Positions 38,803-47,625 of a DNA stretch of 64,000 nt are shown in pieces. The notes below the pieces were generated by a model, which searched no databases, had not been told where the DNA came from, and saw only the letters and a list, made by a program, of their open reading frames with translations. The DNA comes from Hymenobacter sp. H14-R3 (GTDB lineage Bacteria; Bacteroidota; Bacteroidia; Cytophagales; Hymenobacteraceae). Both the position numbers and the translations under genes were made by a program. The stretch's first letter is position 1. Every line of letters begins with the position of its first letter. The stretch spans positions 1-64,000 of the forward strand of contig NZ_JASITD010000024.1 in the NCBI RefSeq assembly GCF_030063445.1, read 5' to 3'.

Positions 38803-41800
38803 CTATTGCAGGCTGTAGCGCAACTGCAGGCCGCCCTCGGTGGTGGCGTTGCGGAAGGCGTTGCTCACGCGGGGCTGCGTGATGGTCTGGCTGAAGTAGA
38901 ACTGGAGGTTGAGGCGGGCGTTGAGCAGGTAGTCGATGGTGGGGCGCAGCTGCATTTGCAGCGAGCCGTTGGTAATCTGGCTGGTGGCGGTGCCCACAAA
39001 GCCCACTACTGCGGGCGAGGGTAGCGCTACTACTGGCGGCGTGGTGCCAGATACTACGCCGCCCGTGGTGGCCGGAATGGGGTCAATCGAGCCCAGGATG
39101 CTGCGCTGAATGGTGGAGTTGTCGCGGATGCTCAGGTCCATGCGGGCGGTGAGGTTGTTCTTTAGCACACGCTGCTCGCCGCCCACCCGGAAGGGCAGCC
39201 GCAGGCCGGTGGCCGCGTAGCCCAAGCCGATAATCAGCTCGGTGGTGTGCAGTTCGGTTACCTGAGCGTTGGTAATGTTGAGGGCTACGGCGCGGTTGGT
39301 GTTGTACTGCACCCGGCCGGTTACATTATTCACCGTCTGAAAGTTAACCCCAATTAAAGGCGTCAGGCTTTCGATAATGCTTACCTGCCCGATAACGTAG
39401 TAGGGTACAATTTGACCAGTAGAGTTGGAAGTGAACGGCACCGGCCCCTGTGCCTGCCCCGGCTGTGCGGGTGGCACATCGAGGCCAAATACTGGTTGGT
39501 CACCGTAACCGGTAGAGGTGGTGTAGCCGCCCATATTGTAACGCGACGAGTAGGCGTGGTTGAGCGTGAACGAGCGGAACACGTCGCGGATGCCCGGCAG
39601 GTCGGAGAAGCCGTTGTAGTCGACGCGCCAGTTGGGCAGCGGAATTACCGCGAAGGGGTTAAAGCTCTTGGCCTCGTAGCCGTCCGACGACTTGCCGTGG
39701 TAGGCATCGAGGAAGCTTTGCAGCAGCACGTCCTGCGAGTTGTAGCTGTAGAGGTTGGTAGCCCGGCGGGTATATACCGCAGGAGTATTGCCCGAGGCAG
39801 GCGTAGTCACCACATCCTGCACGCCGATGGGGCGCCCGCTTGCCTGCAAGCGCTGCTGCACAATGGCCCGGTTTTGCACGAAGCGCTCGAAGGCCTTGCT
39901 GATTTCGCCGTTGGCACTGAGGTCGCCAAACAGGGTTTGGATGGTGACGGTGCTCACCGTGTACGAGCCCGTACCCAGCGCTTGGGTGGGGGCCAGGTAG
40001 TTGGGGTCAGTGGTGGGCAGGTCAAGCGGCGTTAGCGTGCCGTACTGCTTGTAAAACGCGTTGGTCGTGTCAATGGCCCGGCGGTAGTATGCTTCGCTGT
40101 TACGCACTTTCTGGCGCAGCAAGTCAAGCTGAATGTTGAAACCCCGGAACGGCTCCAGGGTGGTGCGGGCCGTGAGGTTCTCGGTGAGGATATTAGACAG
40201 GGGCGTATTCAGGTACTGGCTCTGGTCGGTGTACCAGCCGTTGTTGCTGGCCAGGTTGTAGAGGGCAGTGGGCTCGTACTGCTGGCCAAATATAAACGGC
40301 ACGCCCGGGGCCAGGCCGCCCAGCGCCTGCCGGTTGTTCAAGCCAAAAAACTGGGTGCTAGGCAAGTAGCCCGGTAGCAGCGTGCCATTCGAGCGGGAGT
40401 AGGTGAAGTTGAGGCTGCGCGCCGTCATCACGGCCCGTAGTACGGCCTTCACGAAGCGCAACGGGTCCTTCTTGGCCGTGTCGGGCTCTATTGGGGTGGG
40501 GCGGATGGCGGCCGTGGGGTTGTTGGGGTCAACCACCGCGGGCTGCGGCCGGGGTGGCGGCGGCGGCGCGTTGTTGATGATATTGAGGAACTTAACTTTA
40601 TTATAAAGCTTCACTAAATCAATTTTGCCATTGGCGCTGAGTTCCGCATTGTTCTGAATGGTGTTGCCCAGGCGCAGCAACGAGTCGCTGGACGCTCGCG
40701 GGTCCGGGAACGGAATGCTAAGCGCCGTGGAGGCCGCCTGCCAGCTGTAGTGCGCCGAGTAGCGCGTGTCGGCCGACAGCCAGTCTGTGAGCGGAAACTT
40801 GTCGAGCGGCAGGCGGTAGGTGAGGGCGATGTTCTGGTTGAAGTTGGTGGTGCGGCCGCCCTTCTTCAGGTTATTCCACTGCTCAGCCCGGTTGGCAACG
40901 GCCACGGCGTCATTACCCACGCTCTGGCCCACGCCCTCGTCAATCACGCCCCGGTTGGTGGCCGTGTAGTCCAGAATAAGCGACTTGGTGAGGTCCCACT
41001 TCAGGTCATATATCCGACTGATGTAGAAGGACTTGTAGAAAACCCCCGCAATGCCGGCCGTACTGGGCAGCGAGCCGGGCTCGGTTACGCGCTGCAAAAA
41101 GCGCTCGTTGTAGCGCCGGTCGAGGTCGGTGCGGAACGAAAAGCGCGAGGGCAGGGGCGTGAAGTTGATTTGCTGGAAAATCTTGAGGTACGGATTGTCC
41201 AGGGCCTTGAAGCTGGCGAAGGGCGTGTAGTTGCGCGGCTGCGTTTGGTAGAGGTAGGCCAGGGCCGCGGTGTACGACTGCGTGTAGTCGCGCTGGGTGT
41301 TGATGTCGGTGTGCAGGCGCTCGGTAATGGCGTAGCTCACGGCCACGTTCTCAATGTCCCAGGGGTGCTGCTTGGTTTGGGTGGGGGCGCGGTCCTTGCG
41401 CACGTTCAGCACCGAGATGCTGCGGGTGGTAGTGCGGTCCACCACCAGGTTTTTGTAGGCGGCGGCAGCGGCGGGGTTGTTCTGAAATTTCAGCAGGCTC
41501 TGCTCCAGCTTGGTATCGGGGTCGAGGGGGTCGTACTGCGGCGTGATGGTTTGGCGGCCGGCCTGCACCAGCACCGGCACCTTCAGGCGCAGCTGGGGGG
41601 GCAGGAACTTCTCGGCCGCCACCGTGGCGTTGAGGTCGCCGCGCAGAATGTCGCTGGTCGAGCGCTGCTGCGCCTTGTCCTGCAAGCCCCCGAAGCCCAC
41701 GCCAATAAACGAACCGGTGGCCGTGATGTTGGCCAGGTCGGCCAGCTTCACATTTAGGCGGGCATTGGCGGCCCAGCCCCCCTGGCTGTCAAAGTCAAAC

Positions 41801-44800
41801 ACCCGCAGCTCATCAGCCCACAGCGTAATGGTTTTGGGGTTGCCATCGTCGTTGAGGTCAGTCAGCGTTTTGGCGGGGTTCAAAATACCAATCATCGCGC
41901 CCTGCACCTGCGAAAAGTCGGGGTTGCCAATGATGTTGATAACCGCGCCGTTGGCCAGCGGGTAGGGGAAAGCTACGGTGTAGCTCACGCCCTGCACCCG
42001 GTTGGTAATGGCCAGGTTGCGAGCGGCCTTGGCATCGATAAAGTCCTGCAAGGCCACGTCGATGTTGTTGGCCTCGGGCCACACGCCCAGCTGGGTAGCC
42101 GCGTCGGCGCTGCCCGCAAGGGTGAACGTGAGCGGCAGCGAGTACTCGTAGTAATTCTGGCTGTAGTCGGTACCGATGCGAATAAACGCGCGGGCATCGC
42201 CCGTCAATATGCGCGCATCGGGCGATTCGGCGTGGAAGTACATCCGTAGACGCTTATAGCGTAACAAATTGGTAGTCAGGTTCTTGTAAGCACCCTTGGC
42301 GTAGCCATCGCGCAGGTTGGTTACGGTCAGGCGCAGGCTCTGCTCGTTCTGCCGGCGCGATACGGCCGTGGAGCCGTACTCCACATCGCGGGTGATATTG
42401 GGCGGCACCAGGTAGGGGATGGTGCCGGTGGTGGTGGCTATCGAAGGGCCGTTTTCCTCCACGCTCACCGTCGAAATGGCGAAGGCATCGGCATCGGTAG
42501 CCGTGCCAATGCCGGGCACCTGAATGTTGGGGTCCACGATGCGGCTCAGGTACTGGCGCCACTGGTTGGCCACAAACTGCGGCTGCACCATGCGCAGCAC
42601 CACCGGCTGCTGCCACTTGGTCATGTACATCCGCATGAAGCGAATATTTTTGAAGCCAAACGGCTGGCCGCCATTACCTTCCACGCGTTGCGGCGTGCGA
42701 ATGGGAATGCGGAACTGGTACCACGTCACGTTCTCGGTGGTAGTCGAGCCCGTGCCCACGGGGGCCACCGGGGCTATCACCTTGTCGGTGATGTAGTTCT
42801 GGCCGATTTCCAGCTGGCCGGGCACCAGGTGAATGGGGTATTCGTAGTACTGCTCGGTGGTCTGAATCACGTTGTCGCGGTTCAGGTCCTCCTTATCAGG
42901 GTAGGCCGTGGAGCTGAGCTGCGAGTTTTCGGGCGAGTTGCCCTCGTAGTTGTCGTAGTCTTTGTAGCGGCCCAGAATCTGGGTGTTGTTGTCGTTGTAG
43001 CTCGGGTCGAGGTGGTGGCGGAAGTCGTCGTTCGACGGGTCGGCCAGCGCGCCGTAGCCCGCAATATTGTTGAAAAATACCTGCTCCTGGGCGTTGGTCA
43101 AACCGTCGAGGCCGATGTCTTGGCTGGCGCGCGCGCCGGGCGTGGCATTGAAGGCATCGAGCAAAAACTGCTGCGTGGTCACGTTGCCCCACACCGTGGG
43201 CTGCACAAAGGTGGCCGGGTCGTCGCCGGGCACCGGCAGGCCGTTCTCAAACTCGTGCTGGCCCTGGTCGCGCAGCACGTCCTCGCTCACGTTGCCCAGG
43301 TTGAGAATAAGGTCGCCACCGCCGCTTTGCGGGTTGGTCAGTTGCTTATCATCAAAAGGCACAGGATTGCTCGGGTCCAGATTGTTCGGGTTTGAGTTGA
43401 GGGCATTGGCAAGTCCGTTTGCACCTGTGATAAATGGGTCGAGTAGCCAGAATTCCAGATACTCGACGTTAGAGTTATCAAAGTCAGTGTCAAACGTAAT
43501 GCCCCGCGAAATACCTGCGTATTTGTTTATTCCTGAGCCCGTTGCCGAAGTAAAGAAATGGCCATTGGTGGCCGGGTTAGTGGTAGTCTGAACATTCGGC
43601 GTATAGTTATACGGCCCCCGCTCGCCGGGGTAATACGCCATGTCGAAGGTGTACTCGAAGCCGTTGCCGGTGGCGCCCAGGTCCTTGTTAGGGAATACCT
43701 CGCTGCGCGGAATGCCCCGCGTGTAGTGGTTTTGGAGCGTGGTGGCCGCAATGCCGGCCGGCACGTTGGGGCCGTTGGTGTAGTAGCTCTGGTCTACGGT
43801 GTACCAGGCCAGCTTGGCGCGGCGGTAGCCGTTGTCGAGGCCGTTGCTGGTGCTGCCCAAAACGGGCGTGGGCGTAGCCGCCAGCCGCCACGCTGGAATG
43901 GCGGCCAGCCCGCCCAGCGTGTAGGGCGTGCGGGCGTTCTCAAAGTCGTCGAGGTAGCTCACGCCGTTTTCGCCGCGGCCCAGCTGCGAGCGGCCCGCAA
44001 TAAGCTTGGCCACCTCGCCGGTAAAGGCCACCGTCGATATTTCCTTGGTCGCCAAAAAGGGCAGGCGGTCGACCAGCTTGGTCAGTACGCGGCTGTCTTT
44101 ACGCAGGCTGATGTCGGCCCCCAGGATGGTGTTGTTGGCTGGCTCATCGCCAATATTCACCCGGTTGATGCCGGGGGCCTGGTTTTCCAGAATGTGCATG
44201 GCCGTGCCCCCTAGAATCACGTCCTTATTAAGGGCGTAGTCGAGGCGGGTGCCCACCAGCTTGCGCGGCTGCACCTGCACCAGCGCGTTCTTCTCGAAGG
44301 CCACCCGCAGCTCGTTGGCCGAGTTGAGGTAGGCCGGGTTGAGAATCTTCACCTTGGCCTGGTCGTAAAATACCTGGTAGTCAACGCCCTCGGTGAGTAG
44401 GGTGCTGCCCGCGTACACTCGCACCGAGCCCTGCGCCACCCCAATGCCGGGCAGCGTAATCTCGTCGGTGCTGGTGCCCTGGTAGCGGCCGCGCAGAAAG
44501 AACTTGTCCTTGGTTTGCTGCTGCTGGGCGTCGCTCTGCGTCTGGTTGTATAGGGCGCGGTACACGTATTTCTGGGCCAGTGCCTTCTCGTTGGCCACGT
44601 TGCTACCGGGCTGCGTGCCCAGCGTATCAAACTGCGCGGCCAGGTACGAGCCAAACGGCTGCACGCTGGGAAAAATGATTTTACCCAGCTCGGGGTCGAT
44701 GGTGATGCCCGGGAAAAAGTCGAAGTTGCCGTCGGCGTTGCGGTCGTTGTTGGCATTCACCCGGTCCAGCCCCAGCACCTGAATCAGCGGTACGTTCTGC

Positions 44801-46671
44801 ACCCGCACGCCCTCCTTCAACGAAATCAAATCCACCCCCGTAATGTCATCCTTGTAAATGAGCTGGAGCTGAAAGTTGTCGCGGTTTATCTGCGAGGTGT
44901 TGAGGGGATAGATGTTTTTCATCATCAAGTCCCAGGTTGGCGTGTTGCGCGTCAGCAGGTTGGGGTTGGCGGGGTTCACGGCGGGGTCGGCCACGCCCAC
45001 GCCGGGGTTGGTGGCCTTCAGCATCTTCAGGAAGATAACCTCGTCGGCCTGGGCACCCTGGTACTCGGTCTGGGTTTCGCCCACCGTGTAGGGCTTGCCG
45101 TTGTAGAGGTACTCGTAGCTCACGGCCAGCACCTGGTCGGGCAGCAGGGCCGTGTTCAGGTTCACGTAGCCGAGCTGGGCATTGAAGGTGTATTCGCGCG
45201 GGTCGAGCTTGCGGGCGCGCAGGCGCTCGTAGTCAAGGCTTTTCACCAGCGGCACGGGGCCGCCGGGCGTGGCCAGGTTAGCTAAGTAGCTTTCTACCTG
45301 CAAGTTATTGCGGCCCGCCGACCCCGTTAGGGGCAGCGACTGGTAGAGGTAGTTGACCTGGTTTTTGGCTGGGGTAACGGGGGTGGCCGCGCCGAGGGTG
45401 TTGTAAAACTGCGGCCGGTAGAGGCGGTCCAGGCGGGGCTCGCCCAGGTCCATCAGCGACACCACGTTGCGCAGGTTGTCGGTGGTGCGGTTGTCGTTGG
45501 TCACCCACACTTCGAGGCGCCGAATCTCGAAGCCGCTCTGCACCGTGGGCAGCCCGCGCAGGGCCTGGTCGTAGCGGTCGCGAAAAAACTGCGACAAAAA
45601 GTAGTGTCGGTCCTTCTCATACTGGCTGGCCTTGAGCTCAAACGTGCGGCTTTGCGCGCCGTTCTGCACCCGCACCTCGTCCTGCGAGCCGCGCAGCGTG
45701 GCCGCCACCGCCGTCACGCCCAGCCGCCCAAATTGCAACTGCGTTTTGATGCCAAACAGGTTGGAGCCGCCCGTTATCAGCGAGTTGTTGAGGGGCATGC
45801 TCACGTTGCCGAGGTCCAGCTTGCGCAGGATGTCGGTCGGCTGCCCGGCGTAGTCAAACTTCATCTGATTGTCGAAGTCGAACGCCGCCTTGGTGTCGTA
45901 ATTGAACGTGAGCTTGAGCTTGGTGCCCACCTGGCCGCTCAGGCTCAAGTTCATGTTTTGCTCAAAAATGAAGTCGCCCACGCTCTGCTGGCGCAGCGTG
46001 AGGGCGGGGTTGCGGTTCACGTTGTACTTGGCCCCCGCCTTGAGCGTGAGCGAGCCCGCGGGCCGAATATCAATGTACGAGCCACCAAAAATGCGGTCGG
46101 CAATGGGCCCGAGGTAGATTTTCGGAATCAGGCGCTGGGCCTGGGCGCTGCCCGGCGCGGCGGGCGCGCCGGCCACGCCGCCCATAGCCTTCTGCCGGTA
46201 GTAGTCGTTGATGGCCTGCCGCTCCTGAAACTTGAGCAGCTCCTCCTGCGAGATGACAGTGGGGCTGCGGTAGTCCACGTTGCCACCCACCGTTTCGCGC
46301 ACATTGTAGTTCTTGAGGCTATCGTCGGGCGTTACTTGCAGCTGCACCGTTTTGGGCAGCGGCAAAATGAGCGGCGAGCGCCGGCCAGTGGGCGAGAAGC
46401 GGCTGCCCTGGCGGTCGCGCACGGTGCGCAGGCGCGGGCGGCGGCTGGGCCGGTAGCGGCCGGTGTCGGCGGGGGCGGTTTGGCTGGGCACGCCTTGCGG
46501 CGGCAACCCCAGCCGGGCCACCCACGTAGACCACGCAGCCGGGTATCGGCGGCCGGCCGCTCCCGCCGGGGCTGCCCACACGGCCGCCAGCAGCACCGAC
46601 GATACCATGGCCGCTGCCAGCAGCGCGCCAGGGGTAGCGATTTTAGAACCAGCAGACAGTAGAGACTTCAA
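38803..46671 (-). CDS. sprA: SprA, giant outer-membrane translocon protein of the type IX secretion system
   Basis: SprA is the 36-strand outer-membrane channel through which type IX secretion substrates leave the cell; it is needed for gliding in flavobacteria. About 2,620 residues fit the family. Visible family regions include YNVRETVGGNVDYRSPTVIS, the GSYIDIRPAGSLTLKAGAKY strand, EQNMNLSLSGQVGTKLKLTF, RFFRDRYDQ-like and NVSMPLNNSLITGGSNLFGI segments, VAVSYAITERLHTDINTQRD, and SRYNMGGYTTSTGYG near the end, which closes in a barrel strand (GLQLRYSLQ). I prefer the TTG at 46671, which gives a basic n-region and a good signal peptide (MKSLLSAGSK...LLAAVWAAPAGAAG); an ATG at 46608 is the alternative. 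Confidence 0.95.
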   Translation of the reverse strand: MKSLLSAGSKIATPGALLAAAMVSSVLLAAVWAAPAGAAGRRYPAAWSTWVARLGLPPQGVPSQTAPADTGRYRPSRRPRLRTVRDRQGSRFSPTGRRSPLILPLPKTVQLQVTPDDSLKNYNVRETVGGNVDYRSPTVISQEELLKFQERQAINDYYRQKAMGGVAGAPAAPGSAQAQRLIPKIYLGPIADRIFGGSYIDIRPAGSLTLKAGAKYNVNRNPALTLRQQSVGDFIFEQNMNLSLSGQVGTKLKLTFNYDTKAAFDFDNQMKFDYAGQPTDILRKLDLGNVSMPLNNSLITGGSNLFGIKTQLQFGRLGVTAVAATLRGSQDEVRVQNGAQSRTFELKASQYEKDRHYFLSQFFRDRYDQALRGLPTVQSGFEIRRLEVWVTNDNRTTDNLRNVVSLMDLGEPRLDRLYRPQFYNTLGAATPVTPAKNQVNYLYQSLPLTGSAGRNNLQVESYLANLATPGGPVPLVKSLDYERLRARKLDPREYTFNAQLGYVNLNTALLPDQVLAVSYEYLYNGKPYTVGETQTEYQGAQADEVIFLKMLKATNPGVGVADPAVNPANPNLLTRNTPTWDLMMKNIYPLNTSQINRDNFQLQLIYKDDITGVDLISLKEGVRVQNVPLIQVLGLDRVNANNDRNADGNFDFFPGITIDPELGKIIFPSVQPFGSYLAAQFDTLGTQPGSNVANEKALAQKYVYRALYNQTQSDAQQQQTKDKFFLRGRYQGTSTDEITLPGIGVAQGSVRVYAGSTLLTEGVDYQVFYDQAKVKILNPAYLNSANELRVAFEKNALVQVQPRKLVGTRLDYALNKDVILGGTAMHILENQAPGINRVNIGDEPANNTILGADISLRKDSRVLTKLVDRLPFLATKEISTVAFTGEVAKLIAGRSQLGRGENGVSYLDDFENARTPYTLGGLAAIPAWRLAATPTPVLGSTSNGLDNGYRRAKLAWYTVDQSYYTNGPNVPAGIAATTLQNHYTRGIPRSEVFPNKDLGATGNGFEYTFDMAYYPGERGPYNYTPNVQTTTNPATNGHFFTSATGSGINKYAGISRGITFDTDFDNSNVEYLEFWLLDPFITGANGLANALNSNPNNLDPSNPVPFDDKQLTNPQSGGGDLILNLGNVSEDVLRDQGQHEFENGLPVPGDDPATFVQPTVWGNVTTQQFLLDAFNATPGARASQDIGLDGLTNAQEQVFFNNIAGYGALADPSNDDFRHHLDPSYNDNNTQILGRYKDYDNYEGNSPENSQLSSTAYPDKEDLNRDNVIQTTEQYYEYPIHLVPGQLEIGQNYITDKVIAPVAPVGTGSTTTENVTWYQFRIPIRTPQRVEGNGGQPFGFKNIRFMRMYMTKWQQPVVLRMVQPQFVANQWRQYLSRIVDPNIQVPGIGTATDADAFAISTVSVEENGPSIATTTGTIPYLVPPNITRDVEYGSTAVSRRQNEQSLRLTVTNLRDGYAKGAYKNLTTNLLRYKRLRMYFHAESPDARILTGDARAFIRIGTDYSQNYYEYSLPLTFTLAGSADAATQLGVWPEANNIDVALQDFIDAKAARNLAITNRVQGVSYTVAFPYPLANGAVINIIGNPDFSQVQGAMIGILNPAKTLTDLNDDGNPKTITLWADELRVFDFDSQGGWAANARLNVKLADLANITATGSFIGVGFGGLQDKAQQRSTSDILRGDLNATVAAEKFLPPQLRLKVPVLVQAGRQTITPQYDPLDPDTKLEQSLLKFQNNPAAAAAYKNLVVDRTTTRSISVLNVRKDRAPTQTKQHPWDIENVAVSYAITERLHTDINTQRDYTQSYTAALAYLYQTQPRNYTPFASFKALDNPYLKIFQQINFTPLPSRFSFRTDLDRRYNERFLQRVTEPGSLPSTAGIAGVFYKSFYISRIYDLKWDLTKSLILDYTATNRGVIDEGVGQSVGNDAVAVANRAEQWNNLKKGGRTTNFNQNIALTYRLPLDKFPLTDWLSADTRYSAHYSWQAASTALSIPFPDPRASSDSLLRLGNTIQNNAELSANGKIDLVKLYNKVKFLNIINNAPPPPPRPQPAVVDPNNPTAAIRPTPIEPDTAKKDPLRFVKAVLRAVMTARSLNFTYSRSNGTLLPGYLPSTQFFGLNNRQALGGLAPGVPFIFGQQYEPTALYNLASNNGWYTDQSQYLNTPLSNILTENLTARTTLEPFRGFNIQLDLLRQKVRNSEAYYRRAIDTTNAFYKQYGTLTPLDLPTTDPNYLAPTQALGTGSYTVSTVTIQTLFGDLSANGEISKAFERFVQNRAIVQQRLQASGRPIGVQDVVTTPASGNTPAVYTRRATNLYSYNSQDVLLQSFLDAYHGKSSDGYEAKSFNPFAVIPLPNWRVDYNGFSDLPGIRDVFRSFTLNHAYSSRYNMGGYTTSTGYGDQPVFGLDVPPAQPGQAQGPVPFTSNSTGQIVPYYVIGQVSIIESLTPLIGVNFQTVNNVTGRVQYNTNRAVALNITNAQVTELHTTELIIGLGYAATGLRLPFRVGGEQRVLKNNLTARMDLSIRDNSTIQRSILGSIDPIPATTGGVVSGTTPPVVALPSPAVVGFVGTATSQITNGSLQMQLRPTIDYLLNARLNLQFYFSQTITQPRVSNAFRNATTEGGLQLRYSLQ

Positions 46672-46852
46672 GCAGATAGCAGGTGCGGCGGCCGTGGCAA
46701 CACGGGAAGCCGGATTTAAGCAGGAAAAGCAAAGCAACTACCCCACTGGGCAGGCGTGAGTTGGCGGGCCGCCACCGTGGGCGCACCAGCAGGCCGGGGC
46801 CGGGACACCGCCCGCCTCGCAGCCGCCGGTGTGCCCTTCCCCTTGCCGCTAC

Positions 46853-47458
46853 TTAGTGCGACTTCAGGGCAAACTTAATGAGTTCTTCCACGCTCAGGTC
46901 GTTGCCGTGCTTGTGCTGAATCTGGTCCAGATTTTTCTCAGCGGCGGCACGGGCAAACCCCAGCATGACTAATGCCTGCAACGCCTCTTGGCGCTGCGTA
47001 TTGTGCTGGCGGGCCAGGGGCACGGTGTCTACCCCGGCTTTGGCCAGCAGCTCGTCTTTACGCAGCTTGTCTTTCAGTTCCAGTATCACGCGCTGGGCGG
47101 TTTTGGGCCCTACGCCCTTGATACTCTGGATGGCCCGCACATCTTCGTTCACAATGGCCTGGCGAATCTCGCCCACGCCCATGCTGCTCACCATGTTGAT
47201 GCCCGTGCCCGGCCCAATGCCCGACACCGATATCAAGTGCAGAAACAGGGCCTTCTCATTGGGGTCGAGGAAGCCGTAGAGCGTTTGCCCGTCTTCCTTC
47301 ACGTGCTGGTACGTGTACACCTTCACTTTCTCCAGCTCAATGGGCAGCTTGGAGTAGGTGGCCAGCGAAATCTTGACCTCGTAGCCCACGCCATTGGTGT
47401 CGATAATGGCCTGAGTAGGGTCTTTATAAGCAAGTTTACCGTCGAGGTATGCAATCAT
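46853..47458 (-). CDS. ruvA: Holliday junction branch migration protein RuvA
   Basis: RuvA binds four-way DNA junctions as a tetramer and loads the RuvB motor during recombination. The protein has 201 residues with all three domains: the N-terminal OB fold (MIAYLDGKLAYKDPTQAIID, NGVGYEVKISLATYSKL), the tandem helix-hairpin-helix region (FLHLISVSGIGPGTGINMVS, and IQSIKGVGPKTAQRVILELK at about residues 107-126), and the C-terminal UBA-like domain (RQEALQALVMLGFARAAAEK). It is upstream of sprA in the same direction, with a 181-base gap. RuvB is not in the window. Confidence 0.97.
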   Translation of the reverse strand: MIAYLDGKLAYKDPTQAIIDTNGVGYEVKISLATYSKLPIELEKVKVYTYQHVKEDGQTLYGFLDPNEKALFLHLISVSGIGPGTGINMVSSMGVGEIRQAIVNEDVRAIQSIKGVGPKTAQRVILELKDKLRKDELLAKAGVDTVPLARQHNTQRQEALQALVMLGFARAAAEKNLDQIQHKHGNDLSVEELIKFALKSH

Positions 47459-47625
47459 GGGGGTGGGCTGGGGGTGAGGCTGGCTACAGCAGCCACGCCG
47501 GGGCAGGGTTGGCTGGTGGCTATCAAAACGGGCAGCAAGCAGTCGAAAAGTAATTTCCGGCTATTTGCTGCCCGCGTTCAATCCTTCAAAAATAACATGG
47601 AATCTTCATCCCCCAAGCTCCCGCC